Source: Staphylotrichum longicolle | Lineage: Eukaryota; Ascomycota; Sordariomycetes; Sordariales; Chaetomiaceae | Direction: 5' to 3' | Length of the DNA: 64,000 nt | Assembly: GCA_019096155.1 (NCBI GenBank) | Contig: JAHCVI010000003.1 | Location: 930,001 to 994,000 of the forward strand | Shown here: positions 52,281-63,864 of the stretch, piece after piece | Position numbering within the stretch: the first letter of the stretch is position 1 | How the letters are laid out: each line of letters begins with the position of its first letter | Notes under the pieces: generated by a model | Database searches by the model: none | What the model saw: only the letters and a program-made list of their open reading frames with translations | Told to the model about the DNA's origin: nothing | Program-made: the position numbers and the translations under genes

Positions 52281-54506
52281 ATGGCGCCAAGCATCAGTGG
52301 ATCAAAAAAGAAGTCTATCTTCAGCTTTAGTCGCTTGCGCAGCTCCCATCTCGTCAGCACCATGACGGGCCAAAACACAAAACCAGGGCCTTCCACGGCG
52401 GAAAACACAAAACCCGGGCCTTCCACGGCGGAAACCGCAACCCGGCCCCAGCCCGAACGGTACCAATACACGCCACTGGACACCTCTACAAAGGAAATCC
52501 GCCTCCTAACCCTCTACGCTGGCGCCCGCGACGATGACATCCGCATCTCCCTGCACACAGCCTCGCTCATCGACCCGTCCAACCCGCCCGTGTACGAGAC
52601 TCTCTCGTACGTCTGGGGCTCCGAAGCGAACCCACAGCCGATCTACGTCGTCGACTCGGGTCCCCTTCCCGACAAGAACGACAAAACCCGAGACGAGAAC
52701 AACACGACGACCGAGAAAAAGACCCTTCTTGTCACGCAAAATCTCGTCGTCGCGCTGCGTCACCTGCGCGAACTCGACAAGCCCCAGACGCTCTGGATCG
52801 ATGCTGTGTGCATCGACCAGGCAAACTTTGCCGAGCGGGGTGCCCAGGTCGCGCTCATGGGCGAGATTTACTGGCGGGCGTGCCACACGGTGATCTGGCT
52901 GGGGCCCACGGGAGAAGGGGATGACGACAGCGACTACGCTCTGAGCCTGCTCCAGACGGCGGCGCATGTGGTCGACGTGGACTGGCACGTATGCGCGATG
53001 CGTCCGTCGGCCGCGGCGATGCAGGAAGCCCGCGCGGGGAATCTCGCAATCACGCGCTGGGCGGACCAGGACGCGCTGCTGCCCGTTTTGGCCGCGCGGC
53101 AGCAGCGCGCGCTCAACGGGCTCTTTGGGCGGCCGTGGTTCGAGCGGCTCTGGGTCAGACAGGAGGTCTTCCTCTCGCGGAGCAAGAGCCTCATCTGCGG
53201 CGGTTTGCAGCTCCAGTGGGAGTCGTTGCGGGATGGCGTGTTTTGTTTCTATCGGAGGCCGTACCTGACAGTCACGGACGAGTTCGACGCTGAATTCTTG
53301 TTCAGGAGAACGCGCGTGTACGAGCTCTGTCGCGGGCAGAGACACTGGATGGTTTACGGCACGCTGCGCCATCAGCTGAGGGATCTACGGTGGAAGGACC
53401 CCCGCGATGCGATTTATGCCGTCAAGCACCTGCTCAGTCCTGCGCACAGGGCTTTGGAGTTCACGCCCGACTATGCGAGGCCGGCTGGGGACGTATTTGG
53501 GGAGGTGGCAACGCGCCTGGCAACCGAGTGTCGGGATATCTCGTTCTTGGCGTCTTGCGAGCTCGAGTCCTCGTCGCTTGCTTGTCTGCCCACTTGGGTT
53601 CCCGACTGGTCTGCCCCGATGAAATGCGCCTCGCCGATTGAGCCCATCTGGAGCGCTTGCTCGTGGATTTCCGCTCATGCTGAGTGTGTTAACACTGGAG
53701 TACTCCGTGTCGCGGGCATCCACATGGCCACGATCGAGATTATGAGGCCAGCGGACTCGCTCAACGGATCCTGGCTTGACAGGGACCTGGTTGTGGACAC
53801 CGTAAAGACGTTGCTGCCGCCGAGCCGCGAAGCTCTCGACGCGAAATACGTCGGAGGGGGAACGCTGCTCGAGGCATACTGCCTGGCCTTGCACAGGGGG
53901 AGAACGTCGGAAAATTTCGACACACCAAATGGCGGTGCGCTCAGCATGGCCGAGGCAAAAAATGCGCTGCTGTCCATCTTTGAAATGACAAGGGCGCCGG
54001 CCAGAGGAGAGCTAGAGCATGACGATCCTCTCGAGATGTTCCTCGCGACTGCGAACGGGGAGATGGACGGACGGTGTTTTGTCTCCACTACTGAGGGCTA
54101 CATCGGGCTGGCACCGGCCGCCGCGAGACCAGGAGATATCGTGTGCGTCTTGTTGGGAATCCACGTTCCGCTTGTTCTTCGCCAAACGATGCCAGCACCG
54201 GGGAGATACCAGGTAGTTGGAGCGTGTTGCGTCCCAGGGCTGATGTGGGGCGAAGCCATCACGGGAAACCAGATGCCGCACTGTCGACCTGTCCGATACA
54301 AGGCCGAGGTCGACGACGCGATCGATCGGCACAGCGTGAAGATGTTTGACCTAAGAGACGGAAGTGACAAGAGGAATCCAGTTGAGATACTAAAGGAGCG
54401 TGGTATTGGGGTTGTTAGGTATGAGAGGGAGCCGCATCGCCTCGAGGTCTCGGCAGATGCTTTGCGGGGAGGCGGTGTTGATCTGCGTGATTTCGAGTTG
54501 GTTTGA
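52281..54506 (+). CDS. HET-domain (heterokaryon incompatibility) protein
   Basis: Single exon of 741 residues from the ATG at 52281. Residues 32-51 contain a perfect 10-residue duplication (NTKPGPSTAE twice). The HET domain spans about residues 70-260: LLTLYAGARDDDIRISL, then the hallmark YETLSYVWGS, LVVALRHLRE, and LWIDAVCIDQ followed by RGAQVALMGEIYWRACHTVIWLG. The C-terminal region (RQEVFLSRSKSLICGG, later RDAIYAVKHLL and CLPTWVPDWSAP) is the usual HET extension. No NACHT, WD or Pfl2-type domain is attached. HET domains can trigger regulated cell death upon non-self recognition; most family members, like this one, have no demonstrated role. Confidence 0.93.
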   Translation: MAPSISGSKKKSIFSFSRLRSSHLVSTMTGQNTKPGPSTAENTKPGPSTAETATRPQPERYQYTPLDTSTKEIRLLTLYAGARDDDIRISLHTASLIDPSNPPVYETLSYVWGSEANPQPIYVVDSGPLPDKNDKTRDENNTTTEKKTLLVTQNLVVALRHLRELDKPQTLWIDAVCIDQANFAERGAQVALMGEIYWRACHTVIWLGPTGEGDDDSDYALSLLQTAAHVVDVDWHVCAMRPSAAAMQEARAGNLAITRWADQDALLPVLAARQQRALNGLFGRPWFERLWVRQEVFLSRSKSLICGGLQLQWESLRDGVFCFYRRPYLTVTDEFDAEFLFRRTRVYELCRGQRHWMVYGTLRHQLRDLRWKDPRDAIYAVKHLLSPAHRALEFTPDYARPAGDVFGEVATRLATECRDISFLASCELESSSLACLPTWVPDWSAPMKCASPIEPIWSACSWISAHAECVNTGVLRVAGIHMATIEIMRPADSLNGSWLDRDLVVDTVKTLLPPSREALDAKYVGGGTLLEAYCLALHRGRTSENFDTPNGGALSMAEAKNALLSIFEMTRAPARGELEHDDPLEMFLATANGEMDGRCFVSTTEGYIGLAPAAARPGDIVCVLLGIHVPLVLRQTMPAPGRYQVVGACCVPGLMWGEAITGNQMPHCRPVRYKAEVDDAIDRHSVKMFDLRDGSDKRNPVEILKERGIGVVRYEREPHRLEVSADALRGGGVDLRDFELV
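52374..52433 (+). repeat. 30-bp in-frame tandem repeat in HET gene
   Basis: Two adjacent 30-nt units (52374-52403 and 52404-52433) differ at one silent position (cca versus ccc) and encode the same decapeptide NTKPGPSTAE. Confidence 0.9.
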
Positions 54507-56154
54507 ATTGTCACTTTGAGCCCTCACGTATACTAGAGACATAGGCACAATATGGGTTATATTTTATATTTCCACAAAAGCTACCTAATTGAGATTCTTT
54601 AACTTTAGGTTAAGGTTTACCTTATTCTCAAGATCAAAGTCGGGGCCTCTCTCCAAATCTTGACCGTGCGGCTGCCCATCACATTCATGTTGACAAGCGG
54701 GTGAAAGACGCATGCGTCGATGAACTTTCAGGTCGGTTGTGAAAACATTCATGGTTTCGTCCGCTGCAGCAATGTGAGACATTTCTTTGAGAGCCGACAA
54801 GACTTGAACCTTGGCGACAAGACCAGACCCAGACTTTCGGGCCGGGCCGACCACATGATTAGAGCTTGGAAGCGATCAAGTGCCGTGGATTGGAGCTTGG
54901 CAGATCCCACCCAATTGTTAAAGTTGACAACCACCCTCTTAGGCTTCAAGTTAGGTAGGTATCCAGACAACAACGGGTGTCCCTCTTTCATCGCCTTTCA
55001 GGATGTGAACGTAAATGTGTATGTGAGGCTTGCGATGTCCAGTTTTTCCAACGAGGCAAGCCTGTTGGCGCAAACCCCCAATTTCCCGAGGCAGATAATG
55101 TCCACCAACGCGGACAAGCGTGAGTCGCGTGACCAACTATTGAGTCTCGGGCCTTTCTTGGCCTACGAGATGCTGTCTCAGCCTTGTGGATTGAGTGTTG
55201 TCTTGAATGTCTTCCTTAAGAGGAGATGAAGTGCATTTTCTCGTTTCCACATCCGGCATGGCGTGGACCCTGTGCCGCATTGGAGGATTCGTGTGAAGCA
55301 AATTGGTCCCTTACGTGGGGGAACAAGAGGGCGCCACCCGCGAGCACGTCATGGGCAAACCCGGGGTATGGCAATTTCACGTCCCATGCCCAAGAAGGCG
55401 ACAAAATAACGCGATTCGCCAAGGCAATGGGGGTCCTTGAATCGACAAATGCATTTCCGGTCGGGCGTACTTGATCGCAGTTGTTTTTTGTTCCTTGACT
55501 TCCCGACGTTGACATCTCGACACCATTTTTCATGTCGTTGTTGCTTTCTCAGCCGACCGAGCCAGAGCCTCCAAACGGCTTTCTCTTTCGTGTTTCTCCA
55601 AAAAGGTTCCGCAGCCACTGCAGTTTGGCTTTCGAATTCGCCGAACGGGCGGTATGACGGCGAGCTGATGCAACTGGCGGTCGAAAGCACACTGCGAAGC
55701 ATTCGATGATGCTTCTTTCGAAGCCTCCTGCATGATGCCATCCACAGCCCCGGGACGTTGGACCCTGAATCTGCCCATGCAACCAGACCCCAAGACCCCC
55801 CGCAAAACACGGGGTCGGCTCCGTGTCTTGGAACATGCTGAGAATGTCTGGAGCTGAGGGCGACACTGAATTTAATGGCTTGGCCCGACCCCCACGGAGC
55901 CTTCCTTCTCGTTGGGCCTCTGGGAGTCGCGAAAGTGCATGGGACGAGGGCCAATAGCTTTAGAGCACGCAATCCGCCACGATTAATTGCGCGATGTCTC
56001 AGAACCAGTATATCGGCCTTGTCTGCCTCCAAGTCATGATGCTGTCGGCGGCATTCTTTCATCGCGGTCTCGTCGACGGCGACAAGCCCACCAGCGACAG
56101 ACGCATTTCGAAATGGACAGCAGCGAATGACATGCCGACAGAGCAACAACGACC
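54507..56154. other. Gene-free spacer between HET and GPCR genes
   Basis: 1.65 kb. ORFs at 54720-55229 (+) and 55349-56149 (-) have no domain content and biased composition; I do not support them. Confidence 0.4.
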
Positions 56155-57442
56155 ATGTTGCACATCCGCGGCGAGGCGGCTCTCAACGATGAGCAGCGGT
56201 ACATTCTGATGATCGTGACCCGTGTCGCGTCGGCACTGTCGGCCCTTGGTGTTCTGACGATCATTGGAACGTACTGCTTCTCAAAACACTTCCGCAACCC
56301 CATGCATCGCTTGATTGTCATCAACGCATTTTACAACGCTCTCGATGTTACATGCACCATGATTTCTACCAGCGGCCCCGACGCTGGGAATTCGTCTGCG
56401 CTGTGCCAGTTCCAGGGGTTTCTCAACCAAATGTGAGTCCAGAGCTGAATGCAAAAGTCCCGCACGGAACCCTGTTGCCAACCTGAACACCCACCACACA
56501 GGTTTCCAATTGCAGATGTACTATGGACTCTCGCGATGGCCATCAATGTCTATCTGATAGTCCACCGAAGCTATGATATCGAAATGCTGAGAAGGCTCGA
56601 GTGGAAGTACATGGCGGTGATCTCAATCACCACCTTCATCCCTGCCCTGGTCTTTCTCTTTATCAATACCCCTGAAAACGGTCCGATGTATGGAAGTGTA
56701 ACAGTGAGTGACTCTCCTTTCCTGTGAGGTTTACCTCAGACTTTTGCATGACTGTCCCATGAACTAACAACTCTCTCTGCCTAGCTCTGGTGTGCTATTG
56801 CTCCAAAGTGGGTGCTGTTCCGGATTGTCATGTACTACGTGCCCATCTGGTATGTAACAGTCTCCCCTTGGAGGCTCACTGCTAGCGGTAGTTCTAACAT
56901 CTACTTCTAGGTCTTCCATCGTCATCACCATCGGCCTCTATCTCCTTGTCGGCATCGAAATTGCGAGGCGGCGACGGATCCTTCGGGCCATCAGCAGCAA
57001 CGTCGACTCATCCGCCATTGAGGACACGGTCCCGCCTCCTCCTCATGACTCCTCCTGCAGTAACTCAACCAGCGCCGACTACGACGACACGATCCCGCCG
57101 TCGTCAGACGACTCCCCGACCATCACCTCAAAGTACTACACGTCTTCAGCGCCGCGCATCAACCCGACCAAGACGTCGTCGCTGTCGTTTCGGCAGTACA
57201 TCCTCATGCCGCTCTTCTTCTTTCTCGCCCTGCTGTTGGTCTGGGTCGCGCCGTCGACCAACCGTGTCGCGTCGTTCATCAACCCTTCTTTTTCTTCCTA
57301 TCCGCTCATGCTCATGGTGGGCATCACGGGCTCACTGCGTGGCTTCTGGAATGGGATTGTGTTTGTTGCTGTGGGCATGAGGTCTTGGAAGAGGCGGAAG
57401 GAGTCGGACGAGATGGCGCTGCGGCCGGTGACAAGGGGTTGA
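56155..57442 (+). CDS. Seven-span G-protein-coupled receptor, cAMP-receptor-like
   Basis: Exons: 56155-56432, 56502-56703, 56785-56849 and 56911-57442; phases fit and give 358 residues. Seven hydrophobic segments are visible, including ILMIVTRVASALSALGVLTI (span 1), the HRLIVINAFYNALDV segment (span 2), VLWTLAMAINVYLIVHRSYD (span 3), SITTFIPALVFLFI (span 4), SSIVITIGLYLLVGIEIARR (span 5), then two late spans around 57200-57370. A roughly 80-residue Ser/Asp/Thr-rich third cytoplasmic loop lies between spans 5 and 6. The order and LWC/W motifs fit the fungal cAR/CRL (class V-type) receptors that signal through G-alpha; ligand unknown. A Cys near span 3 (SALCQFQGF) could form the extracellular disulphide. 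Confidence 0.88.
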
Positions 57443-59942
57443 TGTTTGACTATGGTAGATATAGATTTCGGTATTTCCTGGTCTTGAATTCACATGGGGC
57501 GCCCCTTTTCTGTGTCTGTCAGTTTCATATTGGTCCGTACGGGAGGATACCGATAAACAGAAATAATCAGCCGTCAATGCACATGGCTTGGGTTAACCAC
57601 CGAGCGGTCTTCCGTCTTCATTTCGCCGCTGGAGGTTGGTAGGGAGCTGAAGCTCAGAGACAATCGCTCGAAACTTTTCAGGCGGTCCACACCAAATCGA
57701 GGAACAAAGCGTCCAGTACCTGTTCGGACGATTTGCCTTTAGCCACTCCACATTCTTGCACCAACGCCCTGGAGTTGGGTTTTGCTGATCAGTGAACGAG
57801 TCTCCAGTTTCCCCGGATTTTCCTCACAAGTTCGCTGTCGCCCTGAGTCAAACATGCTCCATCATCCCGCTCAAACAGCCAACCATCCTTTCTCGACCGG
57901 GAGCCCATCAAAACCCCGTGGGGATTTACTGGAGAAGAAACCCACGAGTCCTTCCCCTCTCACCCAGCCCAACATCATTGCACGGACAACCTCCCCGTGC
58001 CGACCCATCCATTAAACACTTCCATACCGTCCCACGACTCCGACTCCCCGCCCAAAAAAAAAGTCCCTCACCTCGGGTGCCCTCCCATCAAAATGCCCAA
58101 CCCAATCTGCACACACAGATGATCCTTGACCCTTTCTCATGCAGGGTCGCTCAACTTCCCTGGAAAACGTCCCCCCTCGGGAAAAAGAGTACAGGCATGA
58201 CCAAGTATGTGAAGTGTGTGTGCCGTCATATCCGAAACCTTAGCTCAAAGGCACAGTGTAAGGTATACTTTGGTAGGAACAATCGGGCAGATCGGCACGA
58301 ACACACAGCAAGGAAAACGGTAGAGCGGATCCGGGTACCCCACCGCCGTGCCGACCCAGCATGCTTGGCGCCCGGCCGTCCGGCGCGGTCATTGGCTCCG
58401 TCCGCGGACCCCCGGCCGGGGCCCCGCACCCACACCGCGCGCGGGTTTGCCATGTTTCCCGTTTGCGTCGCGAGCCTGTGAGGTGAGATGCGGTGAGGAG
58501 CAGGGGGGAAATCTGGGGAGGGGTTTGAGGAGGCCTCCTGCCTGAAGGGGTAATCTGGACTGATTGCCTCAGGGATGTTACAGACTACCGAAGTAGCGCG
58601 ACGACGTTGTCATTCATCCGGGGCTTGAGAGGGCAGTTCAACGTGCATCTACGGTGATCTACAGCACCTTTCCGCGGTTGCATAGGTAGGGACCCCTCTC
58701 CGCCTTGGCCAGATATATTACCTTGGTCGCCTCCTTTATCGTCTAACCGCGGCATTTGCGCGTAACCGTGGCACACGGCGGGACACAAGCGCGCACATGC
58801 ATGAACACAAAGCAACGTTCCTCTTAACCTGCCCCGCAGTAGGTGTATTATTTCACGAGAGCGAGAGACCTGCCAGTGGAAGCTCGCAGGCATGTGGCTT
58901 GAATGATGAGACTATGGTGCCGGAGGAGGGAAGAAACCTTTAATCTTGCGATTGTCCAGGGAATCCCTTGAACATTTCCCACGTTCAAAGCCGCTGATTG
59001 ACAACCCCCCGCAATTTGCCCCCCGACCTTCATCAGATGGCATTAACTGGGGCCCGTGTTTCAGGACGTGAACCTCATCCCAAGCCCCTGAGAGATCTCA
59101 AGCGGAGCACCTCGGCCAGATCGAGAGTGTCATGATCGGCGCAAGGGACCTTGTGGTTTCGGGGTCCATCGTCCCTGTCTATCAGCGCCAGTGTTCGGAC
59201 GAAAGTTGAAGTTGGCGCACTGTGGAACTATAGTGAGCACTGCGAAGTGGGACGTTCCGTCCTGGGTTGCTGCAGATGAATGCAATATCGTCTCGCAGGG
59301 AGGAGGCATCGCAAGTCACTCGGCTACGGTCTCATCAGTGTAAAGTTGAGTGAACAATGAAGGTCAGCTCTACGTCCTGCTGAACTTTGATTTAACAACC
59401 CTGCGCAAGAATATTAACTGCAGGTGCAAGGGGGGTACCGTTTGTTTGAATACCACCACAAGATCGGGTGGAACCGCGGCTCTCCAGCTTACGGTGCCAT
59501 GGTCAAGTTGAGGATGCCTGGCGGTATATTCTTGGAGGGGCACGATTTCAAAGAAGATCGAATGGAACCGGGGTTTGTTTCTTTCGGTCCGTTTCCCACC
59601 AACTCCACGCAACATGATGTCAGAACTAGGGGCGCGGACGCGGAGCGATTCGCCTTCCCGATATCGTCCCCTGGTCGGATGCTCACCTTTGAAAAGTGGG
59701 TGAGCAAGCGGGAGGGATTTCCAGGATAGGTAGTCTAAGTGAACGGTGGGACACTGGCGAGATATTGCCCTTGCTCCATCTGCGAGTCGCTCTATGCCAG
59801 GGTAAGCGAAGGATAGCGGGAACAAGCATATGCCGCAACTGAAATCGGACGATAATTGCTGCAGGGCGGTAAACATTGGGAATGGATCTTCGGGATTTCG
59901 GCGTGGTGCCATTCTTGGCTCGCGTGAGTGTACCACAGTAAG

Positions 59943-59966
59943 ATGGGAATTCAAAGAAATTCCCAT
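59943..59966. repeat. 24-nt palindrome
   Basis: ATGGGAATT (59943-59951), a 6-nt loop, and its exact reverse complement AATTCCCAT (59958-59966). The GAA/TTC arrangement resembles heat-shock-element units, so it may be a factor site or simply a hairpin. Confidence 0.6.
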
Positions 59967-61020
59967 GATTGGCTTCCACGTGAAAAAGAAACCCACTCGG
60001 CGGAATAGGCAAGGCCGCCGTCAAGGCACGAAGCGGGTGGAGCGCAGCACTTATCTGCAGGGCGGCCGGGGTAGAGTGGTCTCGGACCAAGGCAGAAGCC
60101 AAATCGTAACATTTGCTGAGATTTGAGGGACTGTTTCCGAGGCAGGCAGGAGGTTCTGAAAGCTCCATGAAAAAGGAAAACCGGAGGAAGAATGTTATCC
60201 GCAAATATGTAGTCAGACCACAAGGCGATAATTAGATGATTAGGATTTTGGTTGCGGCCACCGTGGGTCAAAGCGACGGCCAGTTGGCGGTCACAGTTGA
60301 TGAACGCGCGGCCCAGGACTCGGGCCAGAGTTGATTTGTGGATGGGAAAGAATAGCAGAAACACGGCGTGGGCAGCCGGCCTGAAACGGCGAGAACTTGT
60401 GCGACCAGCCGCGTCCGCGGGCAAATCCACCCCCCAAAACCGGATTGTCTGGTGAGAACACTGGAGCGCAGTTCTATTCTCGCAACCCGAGAAACACAGC
60501 CTCCAGGCGGGTCGGCGCTTCATCCTCGGATGAGGGCAGGGCCGTCGATCGCAGGCAGGTGTCATTGACTGTCAATGGGCTTGGTTTGGCGCACCCGAGG
60601 ATCGGTTTGTTTGAAAGCAAGTTGAAACAACGGATCGATTGAGAGAAACCCGCAAATTCCCGATTCAGGGGTGCAAATCGATAACCGACCCGCAATGACG
60701 ACATTGTGGGTCTGTTGCAACACAACCACTCGGACCCTGAAAAAAGGGGACTTGGCCGGTGTGTGTGAGTGTGTGCCACAAGCAGCCACTGCCAATGCAC
60801 CATGGCGATGGAGGGGCTGATGAGGGGCAAACATGGCGACCAAGCTCAGAGATGGAAGAAAAAGAGTTCCATCCAGGACCAGCAGTTGAATTGGCCAATT
60901 GGAAAGTGAGGAAACCCAACGTGAACAACTTTTCCTTCTCCCCGATTTCGCAGCCGTGTTCAGTGACTCTTCCATACGAATGGTCAGTTCTCTGTTATCG
61001 GCCAGGCCGGCCTGAAGCTT

Positions 61021-61100
61021 CTCGTGTTATTTCACCGGTGAGCAAATACAAGGGGCACCAGGGCACCCCAGGACCCCAGGGCACCAAGAGATAACACGAG
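61021..61100. repeat. 80-bp element: 10-bp inverted repeats around GGCACC repeats
   Basis: CTCGTGTTAT at 61021-61030 is matched by its exact reverse complement ATAACACGAG at 61091-61100. Between them CCAGGGCACC occurs twice (61058-61067 and 61076-61085). I see no target-site duplication around it and no transposase nearby. It could be a small non-autonomous element, a hairpin in an RNA, or a regulatory site. Confidence 0.6.
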
Positions 61101-62593
61101 CCTTTTTTCCAGAGCTTCGGCGTTAAGTTGACGGTGGCGAGTCGTCACCAAGGCAGCTTCGTCTGCCTCTCTGTCCCCAGCAACGGAATGACGGCTTGTT
61201 GGCTGCATGTGCCCCACCCCACCGGGCCGCCCCCACTTTGCTCTGACCAAACACAGCGCCGGTTGTTGCCAGGTGCAAGCGGGCCACGACCCGCACTGCC
61301 GTTTTCTCAGTGCTGAAACGGCCGCCGGCCGACTCAGCCTGCCTCGAGCCTGCCCACAAGAGGGGTCGCCGGAGGCTTTGCCGCGCGGTGGCCGGCCCGC
61401 GGTGTCATGGTTGCCCTGACAGAAGGCGGCCGAATCCCTTCTCCCAAGACCGGGCCGGAAGCAATTGGCTTTTGGTTTCCTGGCGACCCTTTGCGACGGC
61501 CGCGGTTCACGGTGCCGACCCGTTGCATCAAATCGGCATCTTTGTCCGGAATACAGTCCGTGCCCTGGATGTGATTCGCACGTGCTTGTGGTGATGTCGG
61601 CTCAGGGCAATCTGTATCCGTAAAGTGTGCTGCAGCCAAGCTCGGCTGTCATTTCCATCCATGCAGGCATGCAGGGCTCATTGCGTTGTGGTGGGAGAGG
61701 GATATCGTCAGGGTCCATGCTTGAACTTGCGGCCAACTTGTTGATTCGCTGGTGTGGCTCGTGAGGCTGGCTCACTGTGTGATGTTCCTGGGAACGTACT
61801 GTACTGTGGAAAAAAGGGCACAGTCGCGGGTATCGACTTAGGTTACCCGCACACGAGTCTCACGCGCTCTAGGGATCTCATATCCCCGTAGGTCCTCTAC
61901 AGGTATGATGTCTGACTGATAGTGGTCATAAGCATCATCTCAAAGTTTTTGTCCCTGTTTTGCCCGCACATTCACATTCAAAGTAATGATGCCAATGCAC
62001 ATTGATTTCAACAACCAGAAGCTTCTGTCACAGCGATGCGAGGCCTCCCCCTGCGACGTCTGGAGATCAGATGCCAAAATGGGGCCAGTGACGTCGAGCC
62101 ACATCCGGAAGGATGATCTCGCCTCGCACACAGCACCGCGCTACGCCGTGTTCCACACTGGCTCTGGGCGCCCCATCGAAGGATCCTTCCTCCCGTTTTG
62201 GTGCCACGGAACCGTAACTGAAGACCCACCGATGATCGCAACAACGTCTCATGTCGTCCATGACCCAAGGGGCGAGACAAGCTTCGGGTCGAGTGCCCAC
62301 AATCGTCCAGCACGATGGCTCGTCCCTGATCGTGTTATAAAAGGGATTTGCTCTCCTCCTCGGTGCCTGACGATTCCCCTTTTGTCTGCAGACTCAAGTG
62401 ACTCGATCACAAACATCCCTAGCTCTACATTCACACCACATCAACCATCACCCGGCACAGGCCCCTTGTTCTATACCCTTTTAGAACTCAACGTCACCCT
62501 TACTGCTACCTGCTATCTCAAAGCGGATAGTCAAAACATTTGCCATCCACCTGTTCTTTTCAACCCTCCTAAAACAACACACATTCTGCCAAC

Positions 62594-63864
62594 ATGCAGC
62601 AAAGGAACGCCCCCAAGAAGGCGGTGCACTTCGGTGCCGGCAACATCGGTATGATTTTTTTTTCTTATCCCAAATCATGCCCTTCGCCGCGCTGTAGTCA
62701 CTGACCTTTTGATTGTGACTAGGCCGTGGCTTTGTCGCCTGCTTCTTGCACAACTCTGGCTATGAGGTCATTTTTGCGGAAGTCAACGACGCAACAGTGA
62801 ACAAGCTCAACACCCAAAAGAGCTACAAGGTGATCGAGGTCGGCGCCGATGGCACGTCGGAATCCACCATCACAAATTACCGCGCCATCAACTCCAGGAC
62901 GCATGAGGCTGAGCTGGTCCACGAGATCGCGACCGCGGACGTGGTGACGTGTTCCGTCGGCCCCAACATTCTCAAGTTCATCGCGCCCGTCATCGCCAAG
63001 GGTATCGATGCGCGGTCAGAAGACCTCACTCCAGTCGCCGTGATTGCCTGCGAGAACGCCATCGGCGCCACGGATACGCTGGCCGAGTTCATCAAGTCTC
63101 CCGAAAACACCAACCCAGATCGCCTTGCCGACTACGACAAGCGTGCCCGGTTTGCCAACTCGGCCATTGACCGCATCGTCCCCGCCCAGGACCCCGACGC
63201 CGGTCTCGACGTCAGGCTCGAGAAGTTCTACGAGTGGGTGGTCGAGCGCACCCCCTTCGCCGACCACTCCCCGCCGGACATCAAGGGCATCCACTGGGTG
63301 GACAACCTCCAGCCCTTCATTGAGCGCAAGCTCTACACGGTCAACACGGGCCACGCGACGGCGGCGTACCACGGCTACATCCGGGGCAAGAACACGGTGT
63401 ACGACGCGCTGCAGGACCGTGAGATCCAGGACGAGGTCAAGAAGGCGCTGTCCAACACGGCCAACCTCATCACCCAGAAGCACGGCATCCCCAAGGGCGA
63501 GCAGCAAGAGTACGTCGACAAGATCGTGCGGCGCATCGGCAACCCGCATCTCGAGGACGCCGTCGAGCGCGTCGGGCGCGCGCCGCTGCGCAAGCTCAGC
63601 CGCAAGGAGCGCTTCATCGGCCCCGCGGCCGAGCTGGCCGAGCACGGCAAGGACTGCAGCGCGCTGCTCGACGCGGCCGAGATGGCGTTCCGCTTCCAGA
63701 ACGTCGAGGGCGACGACGAGTCGTTCCAGCTCGCCGAGATCATGGACAAGAAGGAGCCCGAGGAGGTCGTCAAGGAGGTCTGCGGCCTGCAGCCCAAGGA
63801 CAAGATCTTCCCGCGCGTCGTCGATGTCGTCAAGCGCGTCCAGGCCGACACCCAGTCGGATTAA
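62594..63864 (+). CDS. mpdA: Mannitol-1-phosphate 5-dehydrogenase
   Basis: It interconverts fructose-6-phosphate and mannitol-1-phosphate with NAD(H), in the cytosol, feeding mannitol storage and stress protection. Exons: 62594-62648 and 62723-63864, joined ATC G|gtatga..gactag|GC, giving 398 residues. The intron splits the NAD-binding motif HFGAGNIG|RGF. Later blocks are VVTCSVGPNILKFIAP, VIACENAIGATD, FANSAIDRIVPAQ (the family dehydrogenase signature with the catalytic-type Lys/Asn region), LYTVNTGHATAAYHGY and RRIGNPHLEDAVERVGR. All expected key segments are present. Stop at 63862-63864; the rest of the window is its 3' region. Confidence 0.95.

Larger units (their letters stand above)
57443..62593. 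other. 5.1-kb stretch without a supported gene
   Basis: The longest gene-free segment. Many ORFs of 60-230 codons exist on both strands, but none shows domain motifs or splice-supported continuity. Distinctive elements inside are an 80-bp inverted-repeat element (61021-61100) and a 24-nt palindrome (59943-59966), listed separately. The right part must hold the promoter of the mannitol-1-phosphate dehydrogenase gene. A non-coding transcript cannot be excluded. Confidence 0.45.

Noticed and set aside
54720..55229. 169-codon plus-strand ORF
   Set aside because: No recognisable domain; only length supports it.
55349..56149. 266-codon minus-strand ORF
   Set aside because: No recognisable motif or signal, ends just before the GPCR start and has ordinary composition.
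57792..58481. 229-codon ORF
   Set aside because: Pro/Arg/His-biased, no motif, in the gene-free segment.
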